Below, piece by piece: positions 1 to 9,516 of a DNA stretch of 16,408 nt. The position numbers and the translations under genes were made by a program. The notes below the pieces were generated by a model. It saw only the letters and a program-made list of their open reading frames with translations. It searched no databases and was not told where the DNA came from. The DNA is from Nitrosomonas sp. (lineage in GTDB: Bacteria; Pseudomonadota; Gammaproteobacteria; Burkholderiales; Nitrosomonadaceae): NCBI GenBank assembly GCA_003514765.1, contig DOOY01000124.1, forward strand, positions 1 to 16,408, given 5' to 3'. Every line of letters starts with the position of its first letter. The stretch's first letter is position 1.

Positions 1-1
1 A

Positions 2-715
2 TTTATAAACTTATTAAAACGCGTCTATAACGATTTCGGATTTAAAGAGCTTTTGGTGAAATTATCGACAAGGCCTGCCAAACGTGTTGGTTCAGATGCA
101 CAATGGGATAAATCAGAGGCTGCATTAGAAGCTGCTTTGAAAGAAGCAAAACTTGAATGGGAACTTCAGCCGGGTGAAGGGGCATTTTATGGACCTAAAA
201 TAGAATTTTCATTAAAAGATTGCATTGGTCGTATTTGGCAATGTGGTACATTACAGTTAGATTTTTCTATGCCTGAACGGCTGGGCGCCGAATACGTTGC
301 CGAGGATAACTCAAGACAAGTACCCGTAATGCTGCATAGAGCGATTTTGGGGTCGCTTGAACGCTTTATAGGTATATTGATCGAAAATTATGCGGGTGCA
401 TTCCCATTGTGGTTGGCTCCGGTGCAAGCTGTCGTTTTAAATATATCGAAGGGACAGATAGATTATGCACAAAAAATAACCGACGAACTGAACCGTCATA
501 GTTTTAGGGTTAGCCAAGACTTGAGAAATGAGAAAATAACCTATAAAATCCGGGAGCATAGTTTGCAGAAGCTTCCTTATCAGATAATTGTGGGTGATGC
601 GGAGGTGAATGCAAATCAAGTTTCAGTTCGAAATCGTGCAGGACAGGATTTGGGTCAAATGACTTTGCTGAAATTGATAGAACACCTTAAAGAAGAAGTA
701 GCTTTAAAGGTATAA
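2..715 (+). CDS. thrS: threonyl-tRNA synthetase, C-terminal part (5' end outside window)
   Basis: Cytoplasmic class II aminoacyl-tRNA synthetase that charges tRNA-Thr. The reading frame is open from base 2, and the codons before the first possible start still read as ThrS ([19 protein letters not shown]), so this is the 3' part of a longer gene and not a gene starting near 53. Visible are the end of the catalytic core, with the motif 3 region ([20 protein letters not shown]), and the C-terminal anticodon-binding domain starting near [13 protein letters not shown]. It ends with TAA, 30 bases before the infC start, in the common thrS-infC-rpmI-rplT order, so the genes are probably co-transcribed. 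Identification is from strong similarity to the known family; about 237 residues are in the window. Confidence 0.96.
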   Translation, partial: FINLLKRVYNDFGFKELLVKLSTRPAKRVGSDAQWDKSEAALEAALKEAKLEWELQPGEGAFYGPKIEFSLKDCIGRIWQCGTLQLDFSMPERLGAEYVAEDNSRQVPVMLHRAILGSLERFIGILIENYAGAFPLWLAPVQAVVLNISKGQIDYAQKITDELNRHSFRVSQDLRNEKITYKIREHSLQKLPYQIIVGDAEVNANQVSVRNRAGQDLGQMTLLKLIEHLKEEVALKV

Positions 716-745
716 TAATTTTTTTTATTTTATTGGAGAATTGCC

Positions 746-1318
746 ATAGCACAAGAGAAAACAGCGCGCATTAATGATGAAATAGATGTGCCAGAGGTAC
801 GCTTAATCGGTGTTGATGGAGAACAAATAGGCATAGTAAAACTTACTCAAGCAAACGAGTTGGCTGAAGAGGCAGGGGTAGATTTAGTCGAGATAGCGCC
901 TACTGCCCAGCCGCCTGTATGTCGATTAATGGACTATGGTAAGTTTCGTTACCAAGAAAGCAAACGAAAACATGATGCAAAGCTGAAGCAAAAGCAGGTT
1001 CAAATTAAAGAAATCAAGTTCAGACCGAATACGGATGAAGGTGATTATCGTATAAAATTACGTAATTTGACTCATTTCTTGGATGATGGGGATAAGGTTA
1101 AAGTTACCTTACGTTTTCGTGGTCGTGAAATGGCTCACCAAGAATTTGGCGTCCGCTTGCTTGAGCGAGTGCGGGATGATCTCGAATCGTGCGCTGTTGT
1201 TGAGCAATTCCCAAAGATGGAAGGTCGCCAAATGGTGATGGTATTGTCGCCTAAGAAAAAAGATATAAAAACGAGTAAAACAAAATCGACTGAAAGCGGA
1301 ACTACAACCGCATCCTAG
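746..1318 (+). CDS. infC: translation initiation factor IF-3, probable ATA start
   Basis: IF-3 binds the 30S subunit, prevents premature 50S joining and checks the start codon. The protein has the N-terminal domain ([16 protein letters not shown]), a lysine-rich linker (around [15 protein letters not shown]) and the C-terminal domain ([32 protein letters not shown]). No ATG or GTG lies at the expected N-terminus. The first GTG (788) would remove the conserved segment [13 protein letters not shown]. The in-frame ATA at 746 has GGAG (735-738) seven bases upstream. An in-frame ATT at 740 is only one base from that GGAG. I therefore place the start at ATA 746, giving 190 residues. IF-3 genes are known to use non-canonical starts for autoregulation (AUU in E. 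coli), because IF-3 discriminates against them. Confidence 0.93.
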   Translation: MAQEKTARINDEIDVPEVRLIGVDGEQIGIVKLTQANELAEEAGVDLVEIAPTAQPPVCRLMDYGKFRYQESKRKHDAKLKQKQVQIKEIKFRPNTDEGDYRIKLRNLTHFLDDGDKVKVTLRFRGREMAHQEFGVRLLERVRDDLESCAVVEQFPKMEGRQMVMVLSPKKKDIKTSKTKSTESGTTTAS

Positions 1319-1333
1319 TCCATTTGTAGTGAG

Positions 1334-1362
1334 GTTCTTTCTGTCAACTTGACGAAAAGAAC
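1334..1362 (+). promoter_or_regulatory. stem-loop in the infC-rpmI leader, candidate L20/L35 control element
   Basis: A 12-position stem (1334-1345 with 1351-1362; one C-A mismatch and one G-U pair) closes a five-base loop AACTT. It lies in the 162-base gap between infC and rpmI and has no following U run, so a simple terminator is unlikely. In E. coli and other bacteria, L20 represses rpmI-rplT by binding RNA structure in this position. That role here is inference from location; I did not identify the L20 recognition site. Confidence 0.4.
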
Positions 1363-1480
1363 AAAGTAACTGATTTACGGTTATGTAAAAAATCTAGCAG
1401 TGAAAAAACAAGTGAACCTGGGTTTTTGAAAAGATTTCTGATATAGAAGCACCCTGAGTCATATTAAAAAGGAGAGTTAA

Positions 1481-1678
1481 ATGCCTAAAATGAAAACTAA
1501 GAGTGGAGCAGCGAAGCGCTTTAGAGTGCGTGCAAATGGCAGCATTAAACGCGCAAAAGCCTTCAAGCGCCATATTTTAACTAAAAAAACAACTAAAAAT
1601 AAGCGCCAGTTAAGAGGGATAGTGACGGTTCATCCACATGATGCAGCGGCTGTTCGTTCTATGTTGCCATATGCATAA
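1481..1678 (+). CDS. rpmI: 50S ribosomal protein L35
   Basis: Small basic protein of the large ribosomal subunit. The 65 residues match the family length and pattern: [16 protein letters not shown] at the N-terminus, then a Lys/Arg-rich middle ([18 protein letters not shown]). AAGGAGAG precedes the ATG at good spacing. It lies 11 bases before rplT, so the two are translationally and transcriptionally linked. The 162-base leader upstream carries a stable hairpin. Confidence 0.97.
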   Translation: MPKMKTKSGAAKRFRVRANGSIKRAKAFKRHILTKKTTKNKRQLRGIVTVHPHDAAAVRSMLPYA

Positions 1679-1689
1679 GGGAGACAACA

Positions 1690-2049
1690 ATGCCTAGAGT
1701 AAAACGTGGCGTAACGGCGCACGCGCGACATAAAAAGATACTGAATTTAGCCAAGGGTTATCGGGGGCGACGCAAAAACGTATATCGTGTTGCCAAGCAA
1801 GCAGTTATGAAAGCAGGGCAATACGCTTATCGAGACAGACGTCAACGAAAGCGTCAGTTTAGAGCTTTATGGATTGCACGTATTAACGCTGCTGCACGTG
1901 AATGCGGATTATCCTACAGTGTATTCATGAATGGTTTGAAAAAAGCAAGTATTGAAATCGATAGAAAGATTTTGGCTGATCTGGCTGTATTTGATAAGCC
2001 TGCTTTTGGAAAAATTGTTGAACAGGCTAAAGCCAGTTTGGCTACTTAA
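1690..2049 (+). CDS. rplT: 50S ribosomal protein L20
   Basis: Early-assembly 23S rRNA-binding protein, and in several bacteria the translational repressor of its own operon. The 119 residues match the usual length. Conserved features are the basic N-terminal arm ([28 protein letters not shown]), the [21 protein letters not shown] stretch (read here as two adjoining pieces), and the C-terminal [23 protein letters not shown] sits just before the ATG. A strong terminator follows 21 bases after the stop. Confidence 0.98.
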   Translation: MPRVKRGVTAHARHKKILNLAKGYRGRRKNVYRVAKQAVMKAGQYAYRDRRQRKRQFRALWIARINAAARECGLSYSVFMNGLKKASIEIDRKILADLAVFDKPAFGKIVEQAKASLAT

Positions 2050-2070
2050 CTGATTGAGATCATGTGTGCA

Positions 2071-2104
2071 GGGAGGTTGGGTTGTGGCCCATACCTCCCT
2101 TTTT
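2071..2104 (+). terminator. intrinsic terminator after rplT
   Basis: GGGAGGT (2071-2077) pairs with ACCTCCC (2093-2099), and TGGG (2078-2081) pairs with CCCA (2088-2091), leaving one bulged T at 2092 and a six-base loop. Five T's follow directly (2100-2104). This should end the thrS-infC-rpmI-rplT transcript. It could also limit read-through into pheST. No phenylalanine-rich leader peptide of the E. coli pheM kind was seen before it. Confidence 0.9.
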
Positions 2105-2141
2105 ATTGTCAGGCTAAATTATTTACTGAGTATAAATTTGA

Positions 2142-3173
<1,032 letters not shown>

Positions 3174-3204
3174 TTTAACCTGAATATTTTAATTCTACGC
3201 TCTT

Positions 3205-5571
3205 ATGAAATTTTCAGAAAACTGGCTGCGTATTTTTGTTAATCCAAGCTGTTCAAGCAATGATCTGGCACATATTTTAACTATGGCCGGTATAGAAGTC
3301 GAAAATGTCGAACCTGTTGCAGTGCCGTTTGAAAAAGTTGTTGTTGCCGAGGTGCTGAACGTAGAAAAACATCCTGATGCAGATCGTTTAAGCGTTTGTT
3401 TGGTAAATGCTGGTGAGTTGGCAGAAAACCCAATACAAATTGTTTGCGGTGCACCAAATGTTCAAGCTGGTATTAAAGTACCATGTGCATTAGTAGGTTC
3501 GCAGTTGTCGGATCTTACAATAGAAAAAACAAAATTGCGTGGCGTTGAATCATCAGGCATGCTTTGTTCTGCGCGTGAACTAGGTATCAGTGAGGACGCT
3601 GCTGGATTGCTTTTATTGCCTGATACAGCGCCAGTGGGTCAGGATTTTCGTAATTACTATGCATTGGATGACAACGTCATAACATTAAGCCTTACGCCGA
3701 ACAGAGCGGATTGTCTGGGCGTTTATGGTGTTGCGCGTGAAATATCCGCGGTTACCAATACAGAACTCGTTCCCTTAAGGATTGAGCCTGTACAAGATGA
3801 AATAAAAGACCGGCTCGATATAAATATTCATGCACCAAAAGCATGTCCCTTATATTGTGGTCGGATTATGCGTGGCATTAATCCGGATGCGATAGCACCA
3901 TTGTGGATGAAACAACGGCTGGAACGCAGTGGTTTGCGTTCAATTAATGCAGTGGTGGATATTACCAATTATGTGTTACTGGAAACCGGGCAACCGATGC
4001 ATGCTTTTGATCTGGCGAAGCTTGATGGTCATGTTCATGTGCGTTACGCAAAGATTGGTGAAGCAATACAATTGCTTAACGAGAGCCGAGTAGAATTGAC
4101 TTCCGATATGTTATTGATATCTGATGATCGTAAGCCACTGGCGCTCGCTGGTATTATGGGGAGTTCAAACAGCGGTGTTACAGAAGGAACGGTTGATATT
4201 TTTTTAGAATGCGCTTTTTTCAACCCAGATGTAATTTCAGGCAAATCTTTTCGTCTTGGGTTTAGTTCAGATTCTGCCTATCGATTTGAGCGGGGCGTGG
4301 ACTTCGCTGCAACGCGCAATGTACTGGAGCATGCAGCGGCATTGATAAAGTCTATTTGTGGTGGAAAAGCAGGTCCAATAAATGAAGTAAGTCATCAGTT
4401 ACCGCAGCGTCATTCGGTTTCAGTTCGAACCAACCGGGTACAACGGGTGTTAGGAATTACTCTAGATAAAGATCAGGTTTCTGGATATTTTACGCGTCAG
4501 CAGTTTGATTTCTTGGAAAATGACGGCGTGTTTACTGTTACACCGCCAAGTTATCGTTTTGATCTCGCTATTGAAGAAGACTTCATTGAAGAACTGGCCA
4601 GAATTCATGGTTACGATGAAATAGCTGCACAATTGCCGATGGCTGGATTGGCTATGCTGGCGGCACCTGAAACGCTACGTATGCCTGCACAGATAAAACA
4701 AATGCTTGTAATGCGCGATTATCAGGAAGTGGTTAATTATGCTTTTGTTGATAAAGACTGGGAAACTGATCTGGTTCAGAATAAAGATCCAATTGCTTTA
4801 AAGAACCCTATTGCAAGTCATTTAAATGTCATGCGCAGTAGTTTAATGGGGGGGCTTATAGCGAATCTACAGTTTAATTTAAATCGCAAGCAGGACCGGG
4901 TACGTTTATTTGAAGTGGGATGTTGTTTTGAAAGAAACTCTGCTGGTCATTGTCAGCAGATTGAAAAGCTGGCGGGACTGGGATATGGTGGTGTATATGC
5001 TGAGCAATGGGGAGAGTTATCACGCACGATAGATTTGTATGATGTAAAATCTGATATAGAAATATTATATCATCCGAAAGAAATTGATTTTCAAGCAATT
5101 TCGCATCCTGCTTTTCATCCGGGTAAATCTGCTCAGATTATGATGGGCGCCAAACCTGTAGGGTGGTTAGGTGAATTACATCCGCACTGGCAGAAAAATT
5201 ATGACATTCCGAAGCCAGTGATATTGTTTGAATTGAGACTGGACAGCTTATTGTCCGTGCAATTAATGCAAGTAAGGGAAATGACCAAATTTCCACCTGT
5301 AAGGCGGGATATTGCTGTGGTTGTTGATAATCGGATTAATGTACAGTCAATCATATCCAGTTTATATGAAAAGAAGCCTGCTGTTGTAACCGAGATTGCA
5401 TTGTTTGATATCTATCGTGGTAAGTCCGTTGGTGAAAATAAAAAAAGCCTGGCATTCAGAGTGATATTGCAGGATGCGGGAAAAACATTAACTGATGAAG
5501 ATGCTGACATAATAATATCCAATTTACTTCAGGTTTTGGAAACAAAGTTCGACGCAATATTGAGAAACTGA
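3205..5571 (+). CDS. pheT: phenylalanyl-tRNA synthetase beta subunit
   Basis: Partner of PheS: binds tRNA-Phe and carries the editing site that hydrolyses Tyr-tRNA-Phe. The 788 residues are the normal length. In order: N-terminal MKFSENWLR, an OB-fold tRNA-binding domain (about 40-150, with HPDADRLSVCLV and CGAPNVQAG), the B3/B4 editing region (LWMKQRLERSGLRSINAVVD, NYVLLETGQPMHAFD), a B5 domain, a degenerate class II core (EDFIEELARIHGYDEI), and a C-terminal ferredoxin-like anticodon-binding domain (KFPPVRRDIAVVVD to the end). The frame is intact. It is probably transcribed with pheS. Confidence 0.97.
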   Translation: MKFSENWLRIFVNPSCSSNDLAHILTMAGIEVENVEPVAVPFEKVVVAEVLNVEKHPDADRLSVCLVNAGELAENPIQIVCGAPNVQAGIKVPCALVGSQLSDLTIEKTKLRGVESSGMLCSARELGISEDAAGLLLLPDTAPVGQDFRNYYALDDNVITLSLTPNRADCLGVYGVAREISAVTNTELVPLRIEPVQDEIKDRLDINIHAPKACPLYCGRIMRGINPDAIAPLWMKQRLERSGLRSINAVVDITNYVLLETGQPMHAFDLAKLDGHVHVRYAKIGEAIQLLNESRVELTSDMLLISDDRKPLALAGIMGSSNSGVTEGTVDIFLECAFFNPDVISGKSFRLGFSSDSAYRFERGVDFAATRNVLEHAAALIKSICGGKAGPINEVSHQLPQRHSVSVRTNRVQRVLGITLDKDQVSGYFTRQQFDFLENDGVFTVTPPSYRFDLAIEEDFIEELARIHGYDEIAAQLPMAGLAMLAAPETLRMPAQIKQMLVMRDYQEVVNYAFVDKDWETDLVQNKDPIALKNPIASHLNVMRSSLMGGLIANLQFNLNRKQDRVRLFEVGCCFERNSAGHCQQIEKLAGLGYGGVYAEQWGELSRTIDLYDVKSDIEILYHPKEIDFQAISHPAFHPGKSAQIMMGAKPVGWLGELHPHWQKNYDIPKPVILFELRLDSLLSVQLMQVREMTKFPPVRRDIAVVVDNRINVQSIISSLYEKKPAVVTEIALFDIYRGKSVGENKKSLAFRVILQDAGKTLTDEDADIIISNLLQVLETKFDAILRN

Positions 5572-5651
5572 AAATAGTATAATTTTGTAGCATAAAATCA
5601 GAGGACTAATTAAGTATAAAGTCAGTAATAATTAATCATTTTAATTGTAAT

Positions 5652-5660
5652 TGGTATAAT
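5652..5660 (+). promoter_or_regulatory. extended -10 promoter for ihfA and the MerR-family gene
   Basis: TGGTATAAT is a perfect TATAAT (5655-5660) with the extended TGn element. A weak -35 (TTAATC, 5632-5637) lies 17 bases upstream. It sits in the AT-rich 247-base gap after pheT and would give ihfA a leader of roughly 150 bases. The distance suggests ihfA can be expressed apart from pheST. No clear IHF consensus site was found in the gap. Confidence 0.55.
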
Positions 5661-5818
5661 ATGAAAAATGGCCTATGGTGTTGTGTTAAAAGAACAAGCT
5701 GAAATAACAAATGACGTAGGGCTTGGATAAAAAATCAATCTCAATAATTGTAAGTCATAGTAAGCACTATCATTATAAAAAATAAAAATTTTAACCTAAT
5801 AACTATGCGGAGAATAAT

Positions 5819-6127
5819 ATGGCTCTTACAAAAGCTGAACTAGCTGATTTGTTATTTGAAAATGTTGGACTAAATAAACGTGAGGCCAAAGATATGGTAG
5901 AGTCTTTTTACGAAGAAGTGCGGGCAGCACTTGAAAAGGGAGATGGTGTGAAGCTGTCGGGCTTTGGGAATTTTCATTTGCGAACAAAGCCGCAGCGTCC
6001 AGGCAGGAACCCTAAAACAGGAGAGGAAATACCGATAACCGCCCGGCGTGTTGTCACGTTTCACGCCAGTCAAAAACTAAAAAACATGGTTGAACAGAAC
6101 TACCATGGAAAACAAGAAGATAAATAA
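5819..6127 (+). CDS. ihfA: integration host factor alpha subunit
   Basis: DNA-bending nucleoid protein that works as a heterodimer with IHF-beta (not in this window). The 102 residues fit the family. They have the N-terminal dimerisation helices ([20 protein letters not shown]), the core [12 protein letters not shown], and the DNA-intercalating arm [20 protein letters not shown] containing the key proline. GGAG precedes the ATG. The position after pheT and before a MerR gene is typical for proteobacterial ihfA, which supports alpha over HU or IHF-beta. Its 3' end overlaps the next gene by 23 bases. Confidence 0.95.
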   Translation: MALTKAELADLLFENVGLNKREAKDMVESFYEEVRAALEKGDGVKLSGFGNFHLRTKPQRPGRNPKTGEEIPITARRVVTFHASQKLKNMVEQNYHGKQEDK

Positions 6128-6494
6128 TAGCTTTCCGCCAATTCCAGCAAAACGCTATTTTACAATTGGTGAAGTGGGTATATTGTGCGGCGTCAAGCCG
6201 CATGTATTGCGTTATTGGGAGCAAGAATTCACTCAGTTGAGGCCGGTTAAGCGTCGCGGTAACCGCCGCTATTATCAACATCAGGAAGTTTTATTAATCC
6301 GGAGAATCCGAGAACTCCTTTATGATCAGGGATTCACAATTAATGGCGCCCGGAACCGTCTTGAACAAAACGAAGTGCATTCGTGGCCTTTTCAAGAAAC
6401 AAAAGAAGGTGCAACATCGCAGTCTTCAGTTGACGTGAATTATGTTCGACGCGAAATTAAAAGTATCCTGTCTATTCTGCATTCCTCTTCATAA
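6105..6494 (+). CDS. MerR-family transcriptional regulator downstream of ihfA
   Basis: A 129-residue protein with an N-terminal MerR-type winged helix (about 17-85). It contains [20 protein letters not shown], then [18 protein letters not shown] and [19 protein letters not shown]. The short C-terminal tail lacks the cysteine or other effector-binding motifs of metal-sensing MerR proteins, so the signal it answers is unknown. A TTG at 6090 is in frame, but ATG 6105 gives the better N-terminus. The gene overlaps ihfA by 23 bases, so the two are co-transcribed and probably translationally coupled. This ihfA-merR pairing is widespread in beta- and gammaproteobacteria. Confidence 0.9.
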   Translation: MENKKINNSFPPIPAKRYFTIGEVGILCGVKPHVLRYWEQEFTQLRPVKRRGNRRYYQHQEVLLIRRIRELLYDQGFTINGARNRLEQNEVHSWPFQETKEGATSQSSVDVNYVRREIKSILSILHSSS

Positions 6495-6512
6495 TAGTTA
6501 TTGAATCTATTG

Positions 6513-6541
6513 TTTTTTATGTCTGGCTTGTTTGCTATAAT
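6513..6541 (+). promoter_or_regulatory. promoter of the tRNA-Pro gene
   Basis: A perfect TATAAT (6536-6541) lies 10 bases before the mature tRNA 5' end. A T-rich -35 region sits 17 bases upstream (6513-6518, TTTTTT), with TTGTTT nearby at 6510-6515. The -10 is convincing and the -35 is weak. Confidence 0.5.
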
Positions 6542-6551
6542 CTCCAGTTGG

Positions 6552-6628
<77 letters not shown>

Positions 6629-6660
6629 TGATACATACTACTGGATTTAAACGAATTCAC

Positions 6661-6685
6661 ATGGTTTACTTTATTATAAGACCAT
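6661..6685 (+). terminator. weak hairpin downstream of tRNA-Pro
   Basis: ATGGTTT (6661-6667) can pair with AGACCAT (6679-6685), with one G-U pair and an 11-base loop. A T-rich stretch starts several bases later. It is a possible tRNA terminator but AT-rich and poorly placed. The rest of the 175-base gap up to surE shows no other clear signal. Confidence 0.3.
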
Positions 6686-6803
6686 ATGATCTTTCTGTTT
6701 TTGACTGATTCAGAGCACTTTTGAGACTATTTTTAACTATTACATTTTTTTGATGCGTATTTTTTGTGTTTCCGATCTTGTTAACTTGATAGTATTTTAG
6801 CAA

Positions 6804-7547
6804 ATGCGCATTTTACTTAGTAATGATGATGGTTATTTTGCGCCGGGTCTTGCGTGCCTAGCCGAAGCATTGGCAAGTGTTGCCGAAATTATTGTCGTAG
6901 CGCCTGAGCGCGACAGAAGCGGCTCAAGTAATTCCTTAACGCTTGATCGTCCGTTGAGTCTTCACCGTTCACACAATGGTTTTTATTATGTGAACGGGAC
7001 ACCAACTGATTGTGTACATCTGGCTGTAACAGGTATGCTTGATGTATTACCGGATATGGTTGTTTCGGGCATCAATCATGGCGCGAATATGGGCGATGAT
7101 ACTATTTATTCAGGAACAGTAGCTGCTGCAACAGAAGGGTTCTTGTTAGGTGTGCCTTCCTTGGCGGTATCTTTGGCCAGTGCATCGAACGGATGCTACG
7201 TATCAGCAGCACGTGTGGCGGTTGACATCGTTAAACGCTTCAGTAGAAATAAATCAAAAATTCCTATTTTGCTGAATATTAATGTACCTGATGTTGAGTA
7301 TGCGCAGATAGAAGGTTTTCGCGTAACTCGACTGGGTCGCAGGCACAAGGCTGAACCAGTGATAAAATCCTCAAGTCCGCGCGGCGATACAGTATATTGG
7401 GTGGGTGCAGCTGGAGCCGCGCAAGACGCAGGAGAAGGAACGGATTTTCATGCCGTGCAAATTAACCATGTTTCGATTACGCCATTACAAATCGATTTGA
7501 CACGGTTTGATCAAATGGAATTTGTTGCCAAATGGCTGAAAGAATAG
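6804..7547 (+). CDS. surE: 5'/3'-nucleotidase SurE
   Basis: Metal-dependent phosphatase of nucleoside monophosphates, first gene of the stationary-phase survival block surE-pcm-nlpD. The 247 residues match the family. Visible are the N-terminal metal-binding [14 protein letters not shown] (D8, D9), [14 protein letters not shown] (S39) and [20 protein letters not shown] (N91 and the GDDTIYSGT signature). No good Shine-Dalgarno precedes ATG 6804, but the family N-terminus starts exactly there. pcm begins 112 bases later. Confidence 0.97.
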   Translation: MRILLSNDDGYFAPGLACLAEALASVAEIIVVAPERDRSGSSNSLTLDRPLSLHRSHNGFYYVNGTPTDCVHLAVTGMLDVLPDMVVSGINHGANMGDDTIYSGTVAAATEGFLLGVPSLAVSLASASNGCYVSAARVAVDIVKRFSRNKSKIPILLNINVPDVEYAQIEGFRVTRLGRRHKAEPVIKSSSPRGDTVYWVGAAGAAQDAGEGTDFHAVQINHVSITPLQIDLTRFDQMEFVAKWLKE

Positions 7548-7659
7548 CATCTTGAAATTCTAGCTGAGCAATGAATGTCTCTAGCACCTGCAGGTATTTA
7601 AGTAAGTTTGAAGTCGCATTAATGTTAAAAGTGGTCATGAATTGAATGGATAGTAACCT

Positions 7660-8322
7660 GTGAGTACTCATGTTTCAGGAATAGGCATGACTTCGCAGCG
7701 CACACGCATGCGAATGATTGAACGATTGCGTGATCAAGGAATAGCTGATGAAGTTGTTTTGTCGGTTATGAACACTATTCCGCGTCATCTTTTTATTGAG
7801 GAAGCATTGGCAAGCCGTGCCTATGAGGATGTTTCTCTGCCTATCAATTTCGGACAAACTATTTCCAGTCCTTGGATTGTTGCTCGTATGAGCGAATTAT
7901 TACGTGTCAATTCGAATCTGGACAAAGTTCTGGAAATCGGTACAGGTTGCGGATACCAAACCGCTATACTGGCAAAACTGGTGCGTCAGGTTTACTCAAT
8001 TGAGCGCATTGGTCCGTTATTGACACGCACACGTATTCGTTTGCATAAATTACAAATTAGAAACATTTTTTTAAAACATGCGGATGGTATGCTTGGTTTG
8101 CCTGAAGCAGGTCCATTTGACGGTATTATTATGACTGCAGTGACCGCACATATTCCACCCGTTTTGCTAAATCAACTGGCTTTAGGTGGGAGAATAGTGT
8201 TCCCTAAAGGGAGTCGCAAACAAAACTTGTGTATGATTGAAAGAAATACACAGGGATATATTGAAACCGTATTGGAAGAAGTAAATTTTGTACCCATACT
8301 ATCTGGCGTCATAAAAAAATAG
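7660..8322 (+). CDS. pcm: protein-L-isoaspartate O-methyltransferase
   Basis: SAM-dependent repair enzyme that methylates isoaspartyl residues in damaged proteins. The SAM-binding motif I is VLEIGTGCGYQTAIL (from residue 90), preceded by the family signature LPINFGQTISSPWIVARM. The C-terminus is FVPILSGVI, like the family. The GTG at 7660 gives 220 residues. An ATG at 7687 with AGGA six bases upstream gives about 211 and a length closer to E. coli Pcm (208), so the start is uncertain. I keep 7660 because related proteins, as I recall them, contain GIGMTSQRTR with residues before the Met. nlpD follows after 19 bases. Confidence 0.95.
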   Translation: MSTHVSGIGMTSQRTRMRMIERLRDQGIADEVVLSVMNTIPRHLFIEEALASRAYEDVSLPINFGQTISSPWIVARMSELLRVNSNLDKVLEIGTGCGYQTAILAKLVRQVYSIERIGPLLTRTRIRLHKLQIRNIFLKHADGMLGLPEAGPFDGIIMTAVTAHIPPVLLNQLALGGRIVFPKGSRKQNLCMIERNTQGYIETVLEEVNFVPILSGVIKK

Positions 8323-8341
8323 TAATGCCGAGAAAATCGCA

Positions 8342-9370
8342 ATGAATAATGATCAAATACAATTGAAAACATTTGTTGGTATCAGAAAAACAGCACCGAG
8401 TACTTTCTGGTTATTTGTTTTTTTATTTCTACTCATTGGCTGTGAGACAACCAAAGGTCCAGCTCCAGTGGTTGAGCGTACGGTGTCGCCTGAGAAAGCG
8501 CCAGATGTTTCAGACAAAAAGCAAATTGACCAATTTTATATCATTCAAAAAGGTGATACATTTTATAGCATTGCACTCAATCATGGTATTGATCAGCAAG
8601 AACTGGCTGAATGGAACAATATTACCGATCCGGCGACAATCAAGCCTGGCCAACGAATTAATCTGTCAGTACCTTCAAAAGAAGCTGAGCCAGCACTGTT
8701 TGCCGTGCCGCAACATACGGTAATGCCGGTTGTTGATCCTGCATTGGATTTAGCGGATGGTGCGCCAGGTTCTGCGGTAAGTTCAACGCAGGATTTCGCG
8801 ATGCAGAAGGTTAAAACATATCCTAAAGCATTGAAATTGCCATATTCTGAACAGAATGTGGCGCGATTACAATATTCGGTCAACCCGGCTTTTAATAAGC
8901 AGCATACTGATTATTCAGCTGCTACCGGATCGGGTACTCGTATTGAAGATGCGCCAAAACCTGAGCTAGGCACGGAAGTTTCTTCAGATGCATCTACAGC
9001 AGAGGCAGAGTGGATATGGCCTACAACGGGAAAGTTATTGTCTGTTTTCTCAAGTAATTCAAAAGGGGTGAAAATATCCGGACAATCAGGCCAATCAGTC
9101 TTGGCAACTGCCGCAGGTGAAGTTGTTTATAGTGGAAATGGTTTGCGTGGATACGGCAATCTCATTATTATTAAGCACGATGATGCGCTCCTCAGCGCTT
9201 ATGCGCATAACAGTAAATTGCTCGTAAAAGAAGGAGAAGCTGTCGTACAAGGCCAGAAGATAGCGGAGATGGGTGATACGGATACCGACATTCCTCAACT
9301 ACATTTTGAAATCAGGAGGCATGGTAAACCGGTAGATCCACTGAAATTTTTACCTGCAGATCCGGGTTGA
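8342..9370 (+). CDS. nlpD: NlpD-like amidase-activator lipoprotein (LysM + degenerate M23)
   Basis: Outer-membrane lipoprotein expected to activate the periplasmic cell-division amidase AmiC. The 342 residues begin with a long signal peptide ending in lipobox LIGC (Cys34). A LysM peptidoglycan-binding domain follows (about 66-109, YIIQKGDTFYSIALNHGID). Then come a Pro/Ala-rich linker and a C-terminal M23/LytM domain (about 224-337, ending LHFEIRRHGKPVDPLKFLP). The M23 zinc site is broken: the first HxxGxD motif is absent (SNSKGVKIS in its place), and the first His of HxH is Gln319. That is the expected state of NlpD, which activates an amidase without being a peptidase itself. It is the last gene of surE-pcm-nlpD; no rpoS follows. 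Confidence 0.93.
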   Translation: MNNDQIQLKTFVGIRKTAPSTFWLFVFLFLLIGCETTKGPAPVVERTVSPEKAPDVSDKKQIDQFYIIQKGDTFYSIALNHGIDQQELAEWNNITDPATIKPGQRINLSVPSKEAEPALFAVPQHTVMPVVDPALDLADGAPGSAVSSTQDFAMQKVKTYPKALKLPYSEQNVARLQYSVNPAFNKQHTDYSAATGSGTRIEDAPKPELGTEVSSDASTAEAEWIWPTTGKLLSVFSSNSKGVKISGQSGQSVLATAAGEVVYSGNGLRGYGNLIIIKHDDALLSAYAHNSKLLVKEGEAVVQGQKIAEMGDTDTDIPQLHFEIRRHGKPVDPLKFLPADPG

Positions 9371-9516
9371 ATGTGCGCCGAGGTTTATACGGCAATTCCG
9401 TTTTATTTCTAATGCGCCGTCATACCAGTAATTGAATAATAGATAGCGATCGAGTGACGCGGATTCAAGTAATAACTGCTTACGCATTTTGAGGCAAACC
9501 CCTTTATACTGTCTAT

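Noticed and set aside
788..790. GTG as start of infC
   Set aside because: It would remove conserved IF-3 residues and has no Shine-Dalgarno; ATA 746 fits better.
2057..2140. pheM-like leader peptide and attenuator before pheS
   Set aside because: The frame through the hairpin region has no run of phenylalanine codons before the stem; it looks like the plain rplT terminator.
5728..5745. IHF-binding site before ihfA (AATCAATCTCAATA)
   Set aside because: The first half matches the consensus but the TTR part does not.
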